Source: Cyanophora paradoxa
Lineage: Eukaryota > Glaucocystophyceae > Cyanophorales > Cyanophoraceae
DNA: 64,000 nucleotides
Reading direction: 5' to 3'
NCBI GenBank assembly: GCA_004431415.1
Contig: QPMI01000129.1
Span: forward strand, 1-64,000
Below are positions 19,768-32,256 of this stretch, in pieces; positions within the stretch are counted from its first letter, which is position 1; each line of letters begins with the position of its first letter. Position numbers and translations under genes: made by a program. The notes under the pieces are model-generated. The model searched no databases. It worked only from the letters and a program-made list of their open reading frames with translations, and was not told the DNA's origin.

Positions 19768-22700
19768 ATGCGGCGTCTCCGGTCCGCGCTGGCGTGCTGC
19801 CTGCTGATGGCGTGCATGTGCTGCCCGGCGGCAGCTCTTGGTGCGCTTCGTTGGCTTCTTTCGCACGCGGAGACGCTGAGGCGCTCTGCAGGGCCTGTGC
19901 CAAGTCTAAAGACGCGCTGGCTCGCCGGGAGCGGCGGACCACTCTTCGACTCCGCGAGCAGTGTGTCCGTCTCAGACGGCCTTGTCGTCGTAGCAGGGAC
20001 TTTCGCGGCTGCGATGCGGATCGACCTGGTGGACGCGCAGGGCGGGACGCAGGCGATAAGTGTCGAGGCGCAAAGCGAGCGGGACGGTTTTGTGCAGGCG
20101 CACGACGCCGCCTCGGGGCAGATTTTCTGGATCCGGCCGCTGCACTGCGGCGCCGGCGGTGTCGCGCTCTTCGCGACGGCCGCGATGGGCCCCTCTTCGG
20201 ACGCGGGCGGGCCGTTCGTGCTCGGCAACGTTTTCTCGGTGCACCTCTGCCAGGCGGCCGGCGGCGGCCACACGGCGCTCCTCTCCCGCTTCTCGGGGGA
20301 CGGGGTGCCGCTGGGCGAGACGCAGGGCCCCGCTTCCGTGCTGGGCCCGCTCCTCCTGAGCCCCCTGCCCCGCGGGGAGCCGGGCGTGCTCGTCGCCGGC
20401 GCCTGCGCAGACGCTGCGCGCTGCGCGATGGGCGGCCGCCCGCTCGCGGAGCCCCGCGCCGGCGCCCCCGCCGCGTTCCTCGCCCGCGTGGACGGCCGCG
20501 GCGCCGTCTCGCCCTCTGGGCCGCCCACGCCAACGTGCGCCGCCCCGCCGCCGCTCTGCGAGCCGGCACGCGCTGAGCGGAGGCGGCGCAGGCGTCGGAC
20601 GGGGGCGGGGCCGGGGCGGTGCGGGTGCTGGCGGTGGCGTACGACGGGCGGGGCGGCGCCGCGGTGCACCTCGCCGTCGAGGACTGCGAGGCGGACCTCG
20701 GGGGCGGCGGCGCGGCGCTGGCCTCCCCGCGGGCCGCCGCCGACGCCCTCGCGCGCCTCGAGATCGAGTTCGGGGACCTGCAGGGGCAGGGCCCCCCCGG
20801 CTCCCCCGAGCCCAGCGACTCGGCGCGCCTCGCCTGGATGCTCCCCGTCCGCTCCCGGCCCCTCAACTCCTCCGCCCGCGTCCGCGCCCCTCCCCCGCCC
20901 GGCTCCCCCTCCTCTTGACGACGCCCGCCCAGTTCTCCTTCGCGCACGACGAGGTCGGCAACCTCTTCGTCGGCGACGTGCGCACTCGTACCCCCCGCTC
21001 CCTCCTTTCCCCCTCTCACCCGCCCGCCCGCAGATCGCGCGCCTGGCGGACGTTCCCGCCGCGCTGCGGCCGCCGGGCTCGGGCGCCGGCGCCGCGGACG
21101 GGAACGCAGCCGTCATTACCCTCTCCTGCTTCTCCGACGCCGGCCAGCCCGTGCGTGTACCCCCCTTCTGCGGGATCCTGCACCCCCCGAGCCTTGGGCA
21201 GGCGTGGTTCGCGCTGGACCCGGCGCGCACGGTGGACCTGGCGCTGTTCTCCCCGGGGGAGACCTCGCTGGCCTTCTCGCCCTCGCTGCGGGTGGTGGTG
21301 GCGGCGGCGCCCTTCTTCCCGCGGGCCCCCGCGGGCCCCCGGAGCGCCTTCACGCTCGTGGCGGCCTTCAGCCTCGAGGGCGCCGTGCTCTGGCGCGCCG
21401 GCGGGCCCGACCCGACCCCCGGCAGCGGCTCCGCCTACGTCCTCTTCTCCCTCGCCGTCCCCTCCGACCCGTGCGCCTGTACCCCTCCCCCGCTCGCACC
21501 CCCCTCCTTCCATACCGTGACGCGCGGGGGCGGCAGGGGCCCGGAGGACGTGTGCGCGGTGTTCGGGGCCGGGGGGTACGGCCCCGGGCTGTGCCCCGGG
21601 GGCGGCTGCGACGGGTCGGCGGCCTTCGACCCGCTCGCAGTGCTCCCCTTCGACACGGAGTCCAAGGAGGGGGCCCCCGGGGGGTACGCCCCCGGGGCGG
21701 ACGTGGACGCGTTCGTGGCGGCGCTGCAGCGGCGCTGCGAGGCCGACCTGCTCGCCGCGTGCGCCGCCGACCGCTTCCAGCCCATCTGCGCCTGCTGCGA
21801 CGCCGCCCGCGGCGGGCTCGCCGGCGGCGCCGGCGGCTCGGGCTCGGGCGGCGCGGCCTCGGGCCCGTGGCGGGGCCGCGGGGCCCTCGGCGCAGTCGGA
21901 GTCGGCGCTGCTGCAGCTCGCCTCGATCGTCATCGGCCTCGTCCTCGCCGTCTGCATGGGCGCGCCCCTGCGCAGGCAGGCCCCGCCGCAGGCCCCCGCT
22001 CACCGCCGCGCGCTCGCCCCCCGCCCGCCGCGCAGGCTTCGGCGTGTACCTCGGCATCGCGCTGCGCACGCGCTGGGCGGCCGCCCAGGCGCCCCCCGAC
22101 CGCACGGTCTACCGCTACCACCCGGGGGGGCGCCTCAACCGCCTCCGCTACTTCGCCGTCGGGGCCTCCCTCGAGGACGACGACTCCGCCTCCGAGGAGG
22201 AGGGCTCCGAGTCCAGCGACGAGGACGACGAGGAGGGCCTCGCCGGCCGCCCCGGCGGCGGCCCCGGCCGGCCCGCCCGCGTGCCCCTGCGGCCCATGGG
22301 GCCCGCCGCCTGCCCCTTCCAGCGCCTCCCGAAGCTCCCGCTGGCGCTGCGGAGCGCGCTGGAGGGGAGCGCGGGGATCCTGCGGCCCTCGCGCCCCTCG
22401 CCCTCCTCGCCCTCCATGGCGCTGCGCTCGACCCTCTACGAGACGACCTTCCGGGGCCGCGCGGCGGCCGTGAAGGTCTACGAGGAGCGCGAGGGCTTCG
22501 AGCGCTCCGAGGAGGGCACGAACGAGCTGCGCGCCCTCGCGCTGCGGGGCGGGGCGGCGATGGCCCTCTCCCACCCGAGCCTCCTCCCCGTCCTCGCCCT
22601 CTACCGCTCCCGCTGCCCCTTCCGGCCCCGCGCCCGCCGCCTCGTGCAGGTCACCGCGTACGCGCCGGAGACCCTCGAGGCCTGGGCCCGCCGCCTCGCC

Positions 22701-23254
22701 GCCGCCCCGCCCCCCGACATGCACGAGCGCCTCCTCCGCCTCGCCGGCGGCCTCGCCTCCGCCCTCTCCCACCTCCACTTCTTCCTCCACCCCCACCGCG
22801 CCTTCGGGTACGTACCCCCCCCCCCCCCCCCCCCCCCTCCCCTTTCCATTCCCGCCACGCCCGCTCTGACGGGGGGCAGGGGCTTCCCCCCCGGGCGGGT
22901 CCTCGTCGTGGACGGCGCGGCCTGCATGCTCGCCCCATACGGCGAGCTGATATTGGCCGGGCACCCCGCCTTCGAGGTGCGGCGGCCGGCGCGCTGCGCG
23001 CGGCGCTGCGGTTCACGCCTGGTCCGCAGGAGGCGCGGGTGCGGGACGTGCGGGCGTACGGCCGGGTGCTGGGCCTGCTGGTGGCGCCGCTCGAGACGCA
23101 CCACGCCGACCTCGCGGAGCAGCTGCGCGCCGCCGCCGCCGCCTGCTGCTCCGAGGCGGAGGTGCCGCCCAGCTCCCGGCAGATGGCGCGCGCCTTCGAG
23201 GAGGCGCTGCGCGGCGGCACCCCGACCCGCGCCGCCCTTCCGCCCTCCGACTAG
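19768..23254 (+). CDS. single-pass receptor with cytoplasmic pseudokinase
   Basis: Signal peptide from ATG 19768 (MRRLRSALACCLLMACMCC). The ectodomain is about 600 residues in several exons with repeating strand patterns such as GLVVVAGTFAAAMRID and QIFWIRPL, which look like a beta-propeller (tentative). One membrane helix lies at 21908-21958 (LLQLASIVIGLVLAVC), followed by an acidic Ser/Glu/Asp linker. The kinase-like domain has the beta-3 Lys (AAVKVYEE, codon 22473-22475), a C-helix-like stretch, and hinge LVQVTAYAPETLEAW. The catalytic-loop segment, however, reads HPHRAFGGFPPGRVLVV and the activation segment reads CMLAPYGEL. HRD and DFG are therefore both lost, so catalysis is unlikely. 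An intron (22808-22879) with a run of 23 C splits the loop. Role unknown, probably ligand sensing or scaffolding. Confidence 0.75.
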
Positions 23255-23545
23255 CGCATCCATTGAGCAGAACATCCATACTCCTACGGCTGGGGCTGCG
23301 AGCCAAGCGTCTTCGCTGCGGAAGCGAGTTGACGTTGCACACCGCTCGATGTGCTGACTGCTGGCGTGTGGCGAGCCGCACGCGCCGCGGCGGGAATGCC
23401 GGGAAGTTTAGGCTACGGCTCGACGCGCCGCGAGGCCGCAGGCGGGGGTTGGAGGCGCCGCTGGCGCCAGCGATGAGGCGGATGCGGGGAGCCCACGCAA
23501 GCGCTTCACTGCGCTCTAAGACTAACTGCGCGCGCTCCGTGCATG
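23255..23545. other. convergent intergenic gap
   Basis: Lies between the 3' ends of the pseudokinase receptor (+) and UQCC6 (-). No coding sequence or repeat stands out. Confidence 0.5.
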
Positions 23546-23768
23546 TCACTTCTTGCCCTCGCTCGCTGTCGGCGCCGGTTCGCCCTCCTTCGCCTTTCCC
23601 GTGAGATCCGGAATCGTGAGATCGGGCTTGTAGTAGTTGTGGACAACAGTCGCGCCTGCAGGGCGCCCGTCAGCTTCGAAGCGCGCCGCGAAAGCGTGAG
23701 CGCCTACCTGCGAGCATGGAGGCCATGCCGACGGAGAAGAGCCACGTGAAGCGCGCCCAGTACCCCAT
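23546..23768 (-). CDS. UQCC6: UQCC6/BRAWNIN-like complex III assembly microprotein
   Basis: Two exons (23708-23768 and 23546-23655) joined across a 52-nt intron give a 56-residue protein. It begins MGYWARFTWLFSVGMASMLA, a single membrane helix, followed by GATVVHNYYKPDLTIPDL and a charged tail ending EGKK. The segment after the helix matches the DUF4516 family signature (G-x-VVH-x-YY-x-PDLTIP) of human C12orf73/BRAWNIN, now UQCC6. That protein is a mitochondrial inner-membrane factor needed for assembly of respiratory complex III. Length and topology also fit. ATG at 23768 and stop at 23546-23548 are clear. It diverges from adenosine kinase with 128 bp between start codons. Too small to be found as a single open frame. 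Confidence 0.85.
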
Positions 23769-23896
23769 GTGTCGGCGCTGGTTGAGGCCGAGGGCTTAGC
23801 CGCGGCTTGCCGGTACCCCCAGTTCGCGGCCGCTTTTCAAGAGCGCCGGTTCGTGCGTTCGTCAGCGAGTTCTTCGCAGCTTTAGAACATACAACA
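23769..23896. promoter_or_regulatory. 128-bp divergent promoter, UQCC6 and adenosine kinase
   Basis: Gap between two start codons on opposite strands. It contains TTTCAAGAGCGCC and a short A-rich stretch (AGAACATACAACA) directly before the kinase ATG. No defined motif assigned. Confidence 0.5.
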
Positions 23897-25501
<1,605 letters not shown>

Positions 25502-25714
25502 CCGCCCCGCCCGAGCGTCCCGTAGGCAGCCCGTCCTTTAGAGAGGAACTTATCGCTGGCGCACGCGACGGCCGCGGGCTGCGGGGGCGTCGCATGGATG
25601 CCCGGGCGCTGGCAGGGTGCTGCTACATCTAGAAAAAGAAACGCAAGGAAGGATACAACAAAAGCAGCCTGGACAAAAAGCGGGAAAAAGGGTAGGGACG
25701 CGTCGCGGGGCGTC
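25502..25714. other. convergent intergenic gap
   Basis: About 213 bp between the stops of adenosine kinase (+) and the SANT/HARE gene (-). It contains an A-rich stretch (GAAAAAGAAACGCAAGG) near 25630 and nothing coding. Confidence 0.5.
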
Positions 25715-28222
25715 TCAGGGGGGCCGCGGGGCCGGGGCGGGCCGGGCCCTGTCCGAGGCGGTGGCGGCGTAGTACAGGTCCCCCGTCGAGCCCAGGATCG
25801 TGTTGATCTCCTTCACCAGCTGCGGGGGGCGCGAAGAAGGCGCTCAGACGCAGGGCCGACGGGAGGGGGCGGGCGGGCGGGGGCGCGGGCACGTCGCCGT
25901 TGCGGTTCCATATCTCGACGACGGGGTCGCCCTCCTGGCCGAACTCGGCCTGCGCCTGCTCCAGCAGCTCCTCCAGCGTCAGCGGGCACCGTATCGCGAC
26001 GCCCCGCGCCGCGCCCCACCGCCGGACGCTGATCTCCTTCCGCATCACTGCCCGCGCCAAAAGACGTCAGCGGCGGGGCGGGCCGGGTTGGCGGCGGCGG
26101 GGGTGCGGGTGCGGGCGCACGGATCCATAGGGGCCCTTCCTGCACGACGGGGCCGGGAGGGGGAATGGGGGTGGAGGAGGAGGCGGCGACGGGGGTGCGG
26201 GAGGTCGGGGGGAGGGGCGGCTTGGCGGCAGAGATGTGGACGACGGGCACGGGAGCGTCCTCTGGTCTGGCCAGGAACGCCGGGCGCCCTGCGGGCGGGC
26301 CGCCGCCGCGTGAGGGCGTGCAAGGCGGGGCGTGGGGCGGGGAAGAAGGCCCGCACCGCCGGGGGCGCGGCGGAGCTTGGCGAGGCAGTGGGATCGCATG
26401 GCGGACCAGGGGTGGCCCGTCAGCTGCGGGGAGGGCGTCGGGGCCGGGAGGGAGGGAGGGGCGAGCAAGGGAGAGAAGAGGGGGACCTGGAGGGCCTGGG
26501 CGCGCTGCCAGACCTCGTCGGAAGCGACGTTCTGCCCCTGCGCCTGGCACTCCGTCGCGTACCGCAGCAGCCGCTCCGTCTCCTCCGTCGTCCACTTCCG
26601 GCCCCCGATCGCCTCTGCGCCCGCCCCCGCCTCGGCCCCCGCCCCGCGCACTCGGACGAAAACAAGAAGCCGGGGACGCCGCACCGTCCTCGAAGTCACT
26701 GCTGCTTCCCTCGGATTCTGCGAGCGCAGCCGCGGTCGGGAAAAGGAAGAAAGAGGAAGCGCGGCAGGGCGGACCGAGGGAGTCGTTCCCGTCGTCCTCG
26801 CCGTCGTCGGAGCCGCCCGTGGAGAGCGTCCGCTGGGCGCGGGAGCGGCCGTTGATCGGCGACGGACCACCCGCCGCCTTCCTCGGTCGGCCTCGCCGCA
26901 TTTTCCGGCCCCCGCCGCCCCCCGGCGACGACCCCACGCCCGAAGACCCAGCCGCTGACGGGTCCAGTGGAGGAAGATTCCACTCCTTCAGCGCAAACGT
27001 CCCGGGCCCATACTGCGCCGGCGCGTCGGGCGGGCCCCAACGCCCAGTTCCCGAGCCACGTACCCGGACGTACGCGCTCCTATCCTGTTGTTTGCCGATG
27101 TCGCCATTGATCGAGGCTGGAAGCGCGTCGGTCGCTGCAGCGAGGCGCCCGGGCCCGGCCCCGCGCACCGAACATGGACGTGTGGAGGGAGGCCTTGTCG
27201 GGCAGCAGACCCTGCTTCGCCGCGAGCTGATGGGACCGTGAGCGCCCTTTCAAGAAGAAGGTCATATGCAAGCGGCAGTCACCTTGGCAATCTCCTTGTA
27301 GTGCAGCGGCTGCCGCTGCTCCCGCAAAATGATTTGCGCTGCGGTGGCGTACGTGACCCGTGTCCCGTCCTCCAGCCGCCCCGCCGTCGCCACGGAGTCC
27401 TCGGCAGCGGAGCCGCCGGGAGACAGCGCGGGCGCCGGGAGCGGCGACGGGGCCGCGGTTGCCGGTTGCTGGGACGTTTCGTCCGCAGGAACGGACGCCG
27501 GCGAGGCCGAGGGGCCATCGGGCGGTGATCCGCGATTCAGGACCTCGTCGTAAGTCTTCCGGTTCTTCTCGAAGAAAGCGGCGGCCTTCGGAAGCGCGCC
27601 ATGAGCACGGCGGAGCGCAGACCGCGCGGGGGAGCAGCCGTCAGCGACTCGAACCTGTTCTGCAGTCTTTCCAGTGCCGATGTGGCCCGCGACCTTTTCC
27701 CAGGCGGTGCCATGGAGCAGCAACGCCTCGGCCAATCTGCGCAGACGAGAGATCGGCAAGCGTCAACGGAGATTCTTGGAGGGGGCGGGCGTATAAAGCG
27801 AGCGGTTCTAGGCGGAAGAGAAGCTCAGTGCACTCTATGCAGCAGCGGCGGGCCACGGAGCGAGGGATGGATCGAATGCGCCGCGCTTGCCGGATACGAG
27901 GCCTGTGCTACACAAAACGCAGGGGGGAGCTCAAAGGGGCAACGTACGAATTGCGTTCGCTTTCGGACCAGCGGGGGTTCTTTGATCCGTAGCTTTCCCA
28001 GTATGAGCCATCGAGTTCGGAGCGCTTCCCGCTACGATGGCGCTTCGTTGTCCTCCTGTCCGGATCTGACTGCCGATCACCCTCCTCGGTCTGCCGGGCG
28101 TTAGCTAGAGAACGACGTCGCGTGGTCGCGGCGGCGCCAGAAGGGCTCAAACAGCGTACTTTGACTTCCGCGGCGACTGCGGGCGCGGCCGCCGCCGGCC
28201 GCTCCGCTCCGACCGCCAGCAT
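25715..28222 (-). CDS. SANT, HARE-HTH, AT-hook and Myb chromatin protein
   Basis: Multidomain nuclear protein starting at ATG 28222 ([20 protein letters not shown]). Exon 1 ends NPRWSESERNS and joins LAEALLLHGTAWEKVAGHIG then TAEQ-AAAFFEKNRKTYDEVL: a SANT domain with its three spaced aromatics. Next VTYATAAQIILREQRQPLHY with KEIAK, then LAAKQGLLPDKASLHTSMF and YGPGTFALKEWNLP form a HARE-HTH, a winged-helix module of chromatin and DNA-modification proteins. RRGRPRKA is an AT-hook. A second Myb-like domain follows (GRKWTTEETERLLRYATEC, then WSAMRSHCLAKLRR). The C-terminus (PLTLEELLEQAQAEFG, VVEIWNRNGD, INTILGSTGDLYY) resembles a ubiquitin/KHA-like fold (weak). Likely a DNA-binding regulator or chromatin reader; target unknown. 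Confidence 0.8.
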
Positions 28223-28440
28223 CGGCGCCCTCGGACCCTGGTACCCCCCCAGGGAATTGTCCCCCCCAAAAACGCCCGTTTGAGGGACCCGTGAGGCCTC
28301 ATCGGGCTTATCTGACGCGTTTTATTGCGGCCAAGAAGCTCGCGAGGCTCGGGAACCACAGGTGCGGGGTTTTTGGGGCTCGCTAGGCCCGTTTCGGCCA
28401 TTTCCGATGGCCCCGGCCGCTCACTGATGAGGGAACGCAG
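28223..28440. promoter_or_regulatory. 218-bp divergent promoter region
   Basis: Between the SANT/HARE gene (-) and the GRDP-membrane gene (+). C-rich near 28245-28270 (TACCCCCCCAGG, TCCCCCCCAAAAACG) and T/A-containing in the middle (GCGTTTTATTGCGG). No motif assigned. Confidence 0.45.
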
Positions 28441-31400
28441 ATGGAGACGGACGCGGATCTCGTGTCCAGCTGCCTCTCCTGTCTAGCTACAGGACGCTTT
28501 GTTCCGCGAGGGAGGAGGCCGATCAGGCGGGATGGGAGGGACTCTTACTACGACCGGGCCGAGACCGGGGTCTTCGACAGCTTCAACCCCCGCGGATCGG
28601 GCGAGATGGAGGTCCTTTTGAAGTCGCTGGCTGCTGGAGACATCGAAGCTGGGGCCACGGCCATGCTCCGCTTCCTGGAGCGGGTTGGGGAGTTCCAAGC
28701 GTCGGGCCGGCTGCCCGCCTTGAGCGACTCGCGGGCTCTTCAGCGTGCGATCCGCCGGTATCAGAAGTACATGACCGTCCGCCAGAGGTCAGCTCTGCTC
28801 GGCGCCCTCGAATTCGCAGGATCCTCGACTGATGAGCACGGGTCATCACGCGTAGGGACACGAATCTGCTTCCGCCTATGGATGTCGCCTTTATTTGGCA
28901 CTGGTACGCTAGCTGACGCCCGGGACCGCGGGGATTTGTCCGTGCCTTGATCGGCGGGGCGCGCCACAGCCACCTCCTCAACCCGCGCGACTACATCACG
29001 TCCTGCAACCAGGTGTACTTCAAGGTGCTTTCTTTGCTTTCTTATGGGAATCAATTCGTTAGAGCTAGTCGTCGTGGTCATGCGGTGGCCAGCCTCGCTC
29101 CGCGTGGGTCTGCAATCGCTGAATCGCACGCGGCCAGGTCGTTGAGCCGTACGACGACGTCGACTACGCCGGCACCGGCGACCAGGAGTACGCGGAGGAT
29201 ATGTGGGCGCGCAGCTTCCCGAACGAGCCCTGGGACCTCGGCAAGGGTCTCTTCGTCCGCGACGATGGTCCGCTCTCTGCGCGCCCCGCTAGCAGAGGGG
29301 CCCCAGCTAACGCGGGCGCGCAGACTCGTACGGATCGTTCTTCGCGTGCGACACGAACGCTATCCACGAGGAGGCCCTCCGCCAGGTCGGCTTCATGGAC
29401 TCGCTCCGGCGCCGCAACATCCCGTGGCAGTCCCCCGTGCGCCCGTCCGCCCGCCTGCCGTCGCGGCGTAGGCCCGTCGGATCCGAGCTGATCTTTTCGC
29501 CCGCGCCCGCGCAGGAGTTCCTGCACAACGCCGCCGTCCGCTACATGAAGTACCTGCGCCTCGCCGGCAAGTACCCGCACGTCACGATGGTGCCCCCCGC
29601 CCGCCCGCCATTCCTTGTGTGCCTTATTTATTCCTTTTCCTTCTTAGGTCCCCACGAAGGACATCGACATAATCTGGCACTCGTGCGGCCCCTCTTTCCT
29701 AGTCGCGTCCACGCCGGCTGAGCCGCTCTCGCAGGCACCTCCGCCGCCCCGGAGGCTACGCCCAGGACACTGAGAACATCGCCGGGCGTGGTGCGTTGCG
29801 GCCGCCCTCTACCCTCTGCCCCCGGCCCGGCCTCCCCGCCGACCGCGCCGGCAGTGCTCTACCACAACGACACGATCCGCGAGGACGAGCTCAACCGCAT
29901 GATGGCCGTGCGCTCTCGCGCCGCGGCCTGCTTTTGCGCGCGCCTGATGGGAGAGGGCGGGGGCAGGACACCAAGTCGCTGTGGGAGCAGGAGTACCACG
30001 AGGACTACCTGATGGGCCACCGGGCGAACCTGGCCGGCCCCGACTTCAGCATGGCCCGCGACACCTCGTTTTTCGAGGCGCCGCCCCGGCCGCAGACGCC
30101 CCGGCCCCGCAAGAACCGCTCCGAGCGCAACTTCGAGCAGCGCACCGAGGTGCCCCTCTACACCGCCCAGGCCCAGGCCCCCGTCTACACCCAGGCGCCC
30201 ATCATCGCCCCGGGCCCCATCACCACCGTCCAGCCCCAGTACCAGTACAAGGGTTCGCCGCCCCCCTGCCCCTCCCAGCGCCGCCCCAGGCGCCGCTGAC
30301 GCGTCGGCAGCCGGGTACCCCCAGCACCGCGTGGAGGACGACTTCGACTGCGGCACGTGCATATACGACTGCCTCTGCTGCAACGGCTGCGACGTGCGCC
30401 CCGCCCCGGCGCTCCCGCCCCGCGGCTGCCGGCTGACGGGGGGCGGGGGAGCAGAAGGCGTGCGACGCCTGCTGCAGCGGGTACTCTACGAACCTGTGCG
30501 GGCCGTGCGCGGACGCGTGCGCCGGCTGCGGGGCCTCGTGCGACTCGTGCAACCGGGGGTGCATCGAGTTCTGCCCGGAGCCGGACCCGCGGGTGCCCCA
30601 GATCCCGATGCCCTGCCTCGTCTTCTTCCTCATCATCCTGGGGGCCCTCTCCCTCCTCGGCGTCGCCTTCGGCATCCTCATCGACCTCACCGGCAACGGC
30701 GACACCAACGTCCGCCCCCGCCCCCGCCCCTGCCCCGCCTCCGCGCCTCGCGCGCCGCTCACGGGCGGGGCGCCGCGCGCGCAGCAATCGAACGTGCCCG
30801 TGAGCGACCGGACGTTCCGCATCGGGCACATGCTCGCCGGCACGGGGGCCATGCTCTTCTGGACCACCTGCCTCGGCCTCTACCACCGCTCCCGCCCCAA
30901 GCAGTACCTCTTCCTCCGCCTCCTCCTCTTCGTCATCGGCGGCGGCGCCGTCGGCGGCGGCTTCGCCCTCGCGGCCTACAAGGTCGACGACTGCTACATC
31001 TTCCCCGGCATCATCATGACGACCATCGGGAGCCTCCTCCTGACCTTCGCCTTCATGGGCTGGTTCCTCGGCGCCTCGACCGTCGGCTGCACGATCCCGC
31101 ACGGCGTCTTCATGGTCGCCTGGGGCATCGTCATCCTGGTGCGCGCCAACGGCACCAAGGGCCTCGTCGCCGCCCCGCCCACGGGCTCCTGCTGGCTCTG
31201 CCCCTGCGTCTACAACGTCAACGCCGGCATCTGGCTCGTCGTCGTCGGCGGCTGCCTCGCAGTCCCCTTCGTCTTCTTCTGCTGCTGCTACTACGGCTGG
31301 GCCTCGGAGCAGCGCATCGGCGTCAACGCCCAGGGCACCTACTACCGCACCCCGTCCAAGTACGACCGCTACTGTGAGCACCGCCCCCGCCCGCCCGCGC

Positions 31401-31917
31401 CGGCCCCGCCTCGCGCATCTGACGCCCGCCCCGCAGCGAACGGCTACACGTACACGAAGGCACCGCAGGGCGCCGTCGACGTGTACACTGGCGCCCCGCA
31501 GATCGTCACCATGACGCCCGCCGGCACCCCGCCGGCCCCCCGCTACAGTGCGTGCCGGGCCCGCCTCGCGGAGCCGGGCGGCCTATCGGCTGACGCGGCG
31601 GGGCAGACACGGGCTACAAGTACCACACGACGCCGCCGCCGCCGCAGCCGCTGGTTCCGGCGATGGACATCAACCCGGGGACACAGATGGTGGGCGTGAC
31701 GGGCGCGGCCCCCTCGATGGCGCTCGCCGGACCGGTCGTGGCCACGCAGCCCGTGTACGTGCAGCAGCCGGGCGTCTCGGCCGTCAACCAGGCCCTCGGC
31801 TCCGTCCGCGGCGACCCCCAGCAGCTCTACACCACCGCGACGCCCCTCCCCATCACCTACACGCCCGGCACCGTCGTCACCCCGGCGCCCCGCGTCGCCG
31901 GCAGCGTCCGCTTCTAA
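28441..31917 (+). CDS. GRDP/DUF1399 protein fused to a Cys-rich six-helix membrane region
   Basis: The N-terminal half matches glycine-rich-domain proteins (GRDP, DUF1399): YQKYMTVRQ, RHSHLLNPRDYITSCNQVYF, WARSFPNEPWDLGKG, FLHNAAVRYMKYLRLAGKYP, the signature VPTKDIDIIWHSC, then GYAQDTENIAG, LYHNDTIREDELN and KSLWEQEYHEDYL. A Pro/Gln linker leads to a Cys cluster (DDFDCGTCIYDCLCCNGCD, then ACDACCSGYSTNLCGPCADA), followed by about six membrane helices: PCLVFFLIILGALSLLGVAF, MLAGTGAMLFWTTCLGLY, LRLLLFVIGGGAVGGGFALA, GIIMTTIGSLLLTFAFMGWF, VFMVAWGIVILV and IWLVVVGGCLAVPFVFFCCC. A Tyr/Pro/Val-rich tail ends at 31917. The intron joining the halves (about 30252-30311) keeps frame, so I treat it as one gene; two genes remain possible. 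Confidence 0.75.
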
Positions 31918-32256
31918 GCGCACGCGGCAACCCGAAACCGCAAACGAACCGAACCAAACCAAACCGCCCTCGCGCTCTCTCTGCCGCGCCGCCCTAGTGT
32001 TTACCTGTCTAGTTAGGTAGTTCTTCCTACGTGCCCTGATGTCGATTCGGCCGGCCGCGGTGCCGAGCCAGCGCGAGGTTCTCTAGAATTACATATCGTT
32101 TTCATTCCGCACGATTCGAAAGTAATCAGCAGGCCAGGCAAGCGCCAAGCGCCGCAAGCAGGTCCTTAGCAGGACAGACAGGGGGTAGAGTATTGTGAGG
32201 GACCGGTCGAAGCGTCGCGCCGAACTCCGCACTGTGGCACAGGAGCAGCCACGCCG
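31918..32256. other. intergenic, GRDP 3' flank and CIAO1 promoter
   Basis: No coding sequence. It begins with a C/A-rich run of AACC repeats (about 31928-31970), then a TAGTTAGGTAGTTC segment. AT content rises at 32080-32130. Confidence 0.5.
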
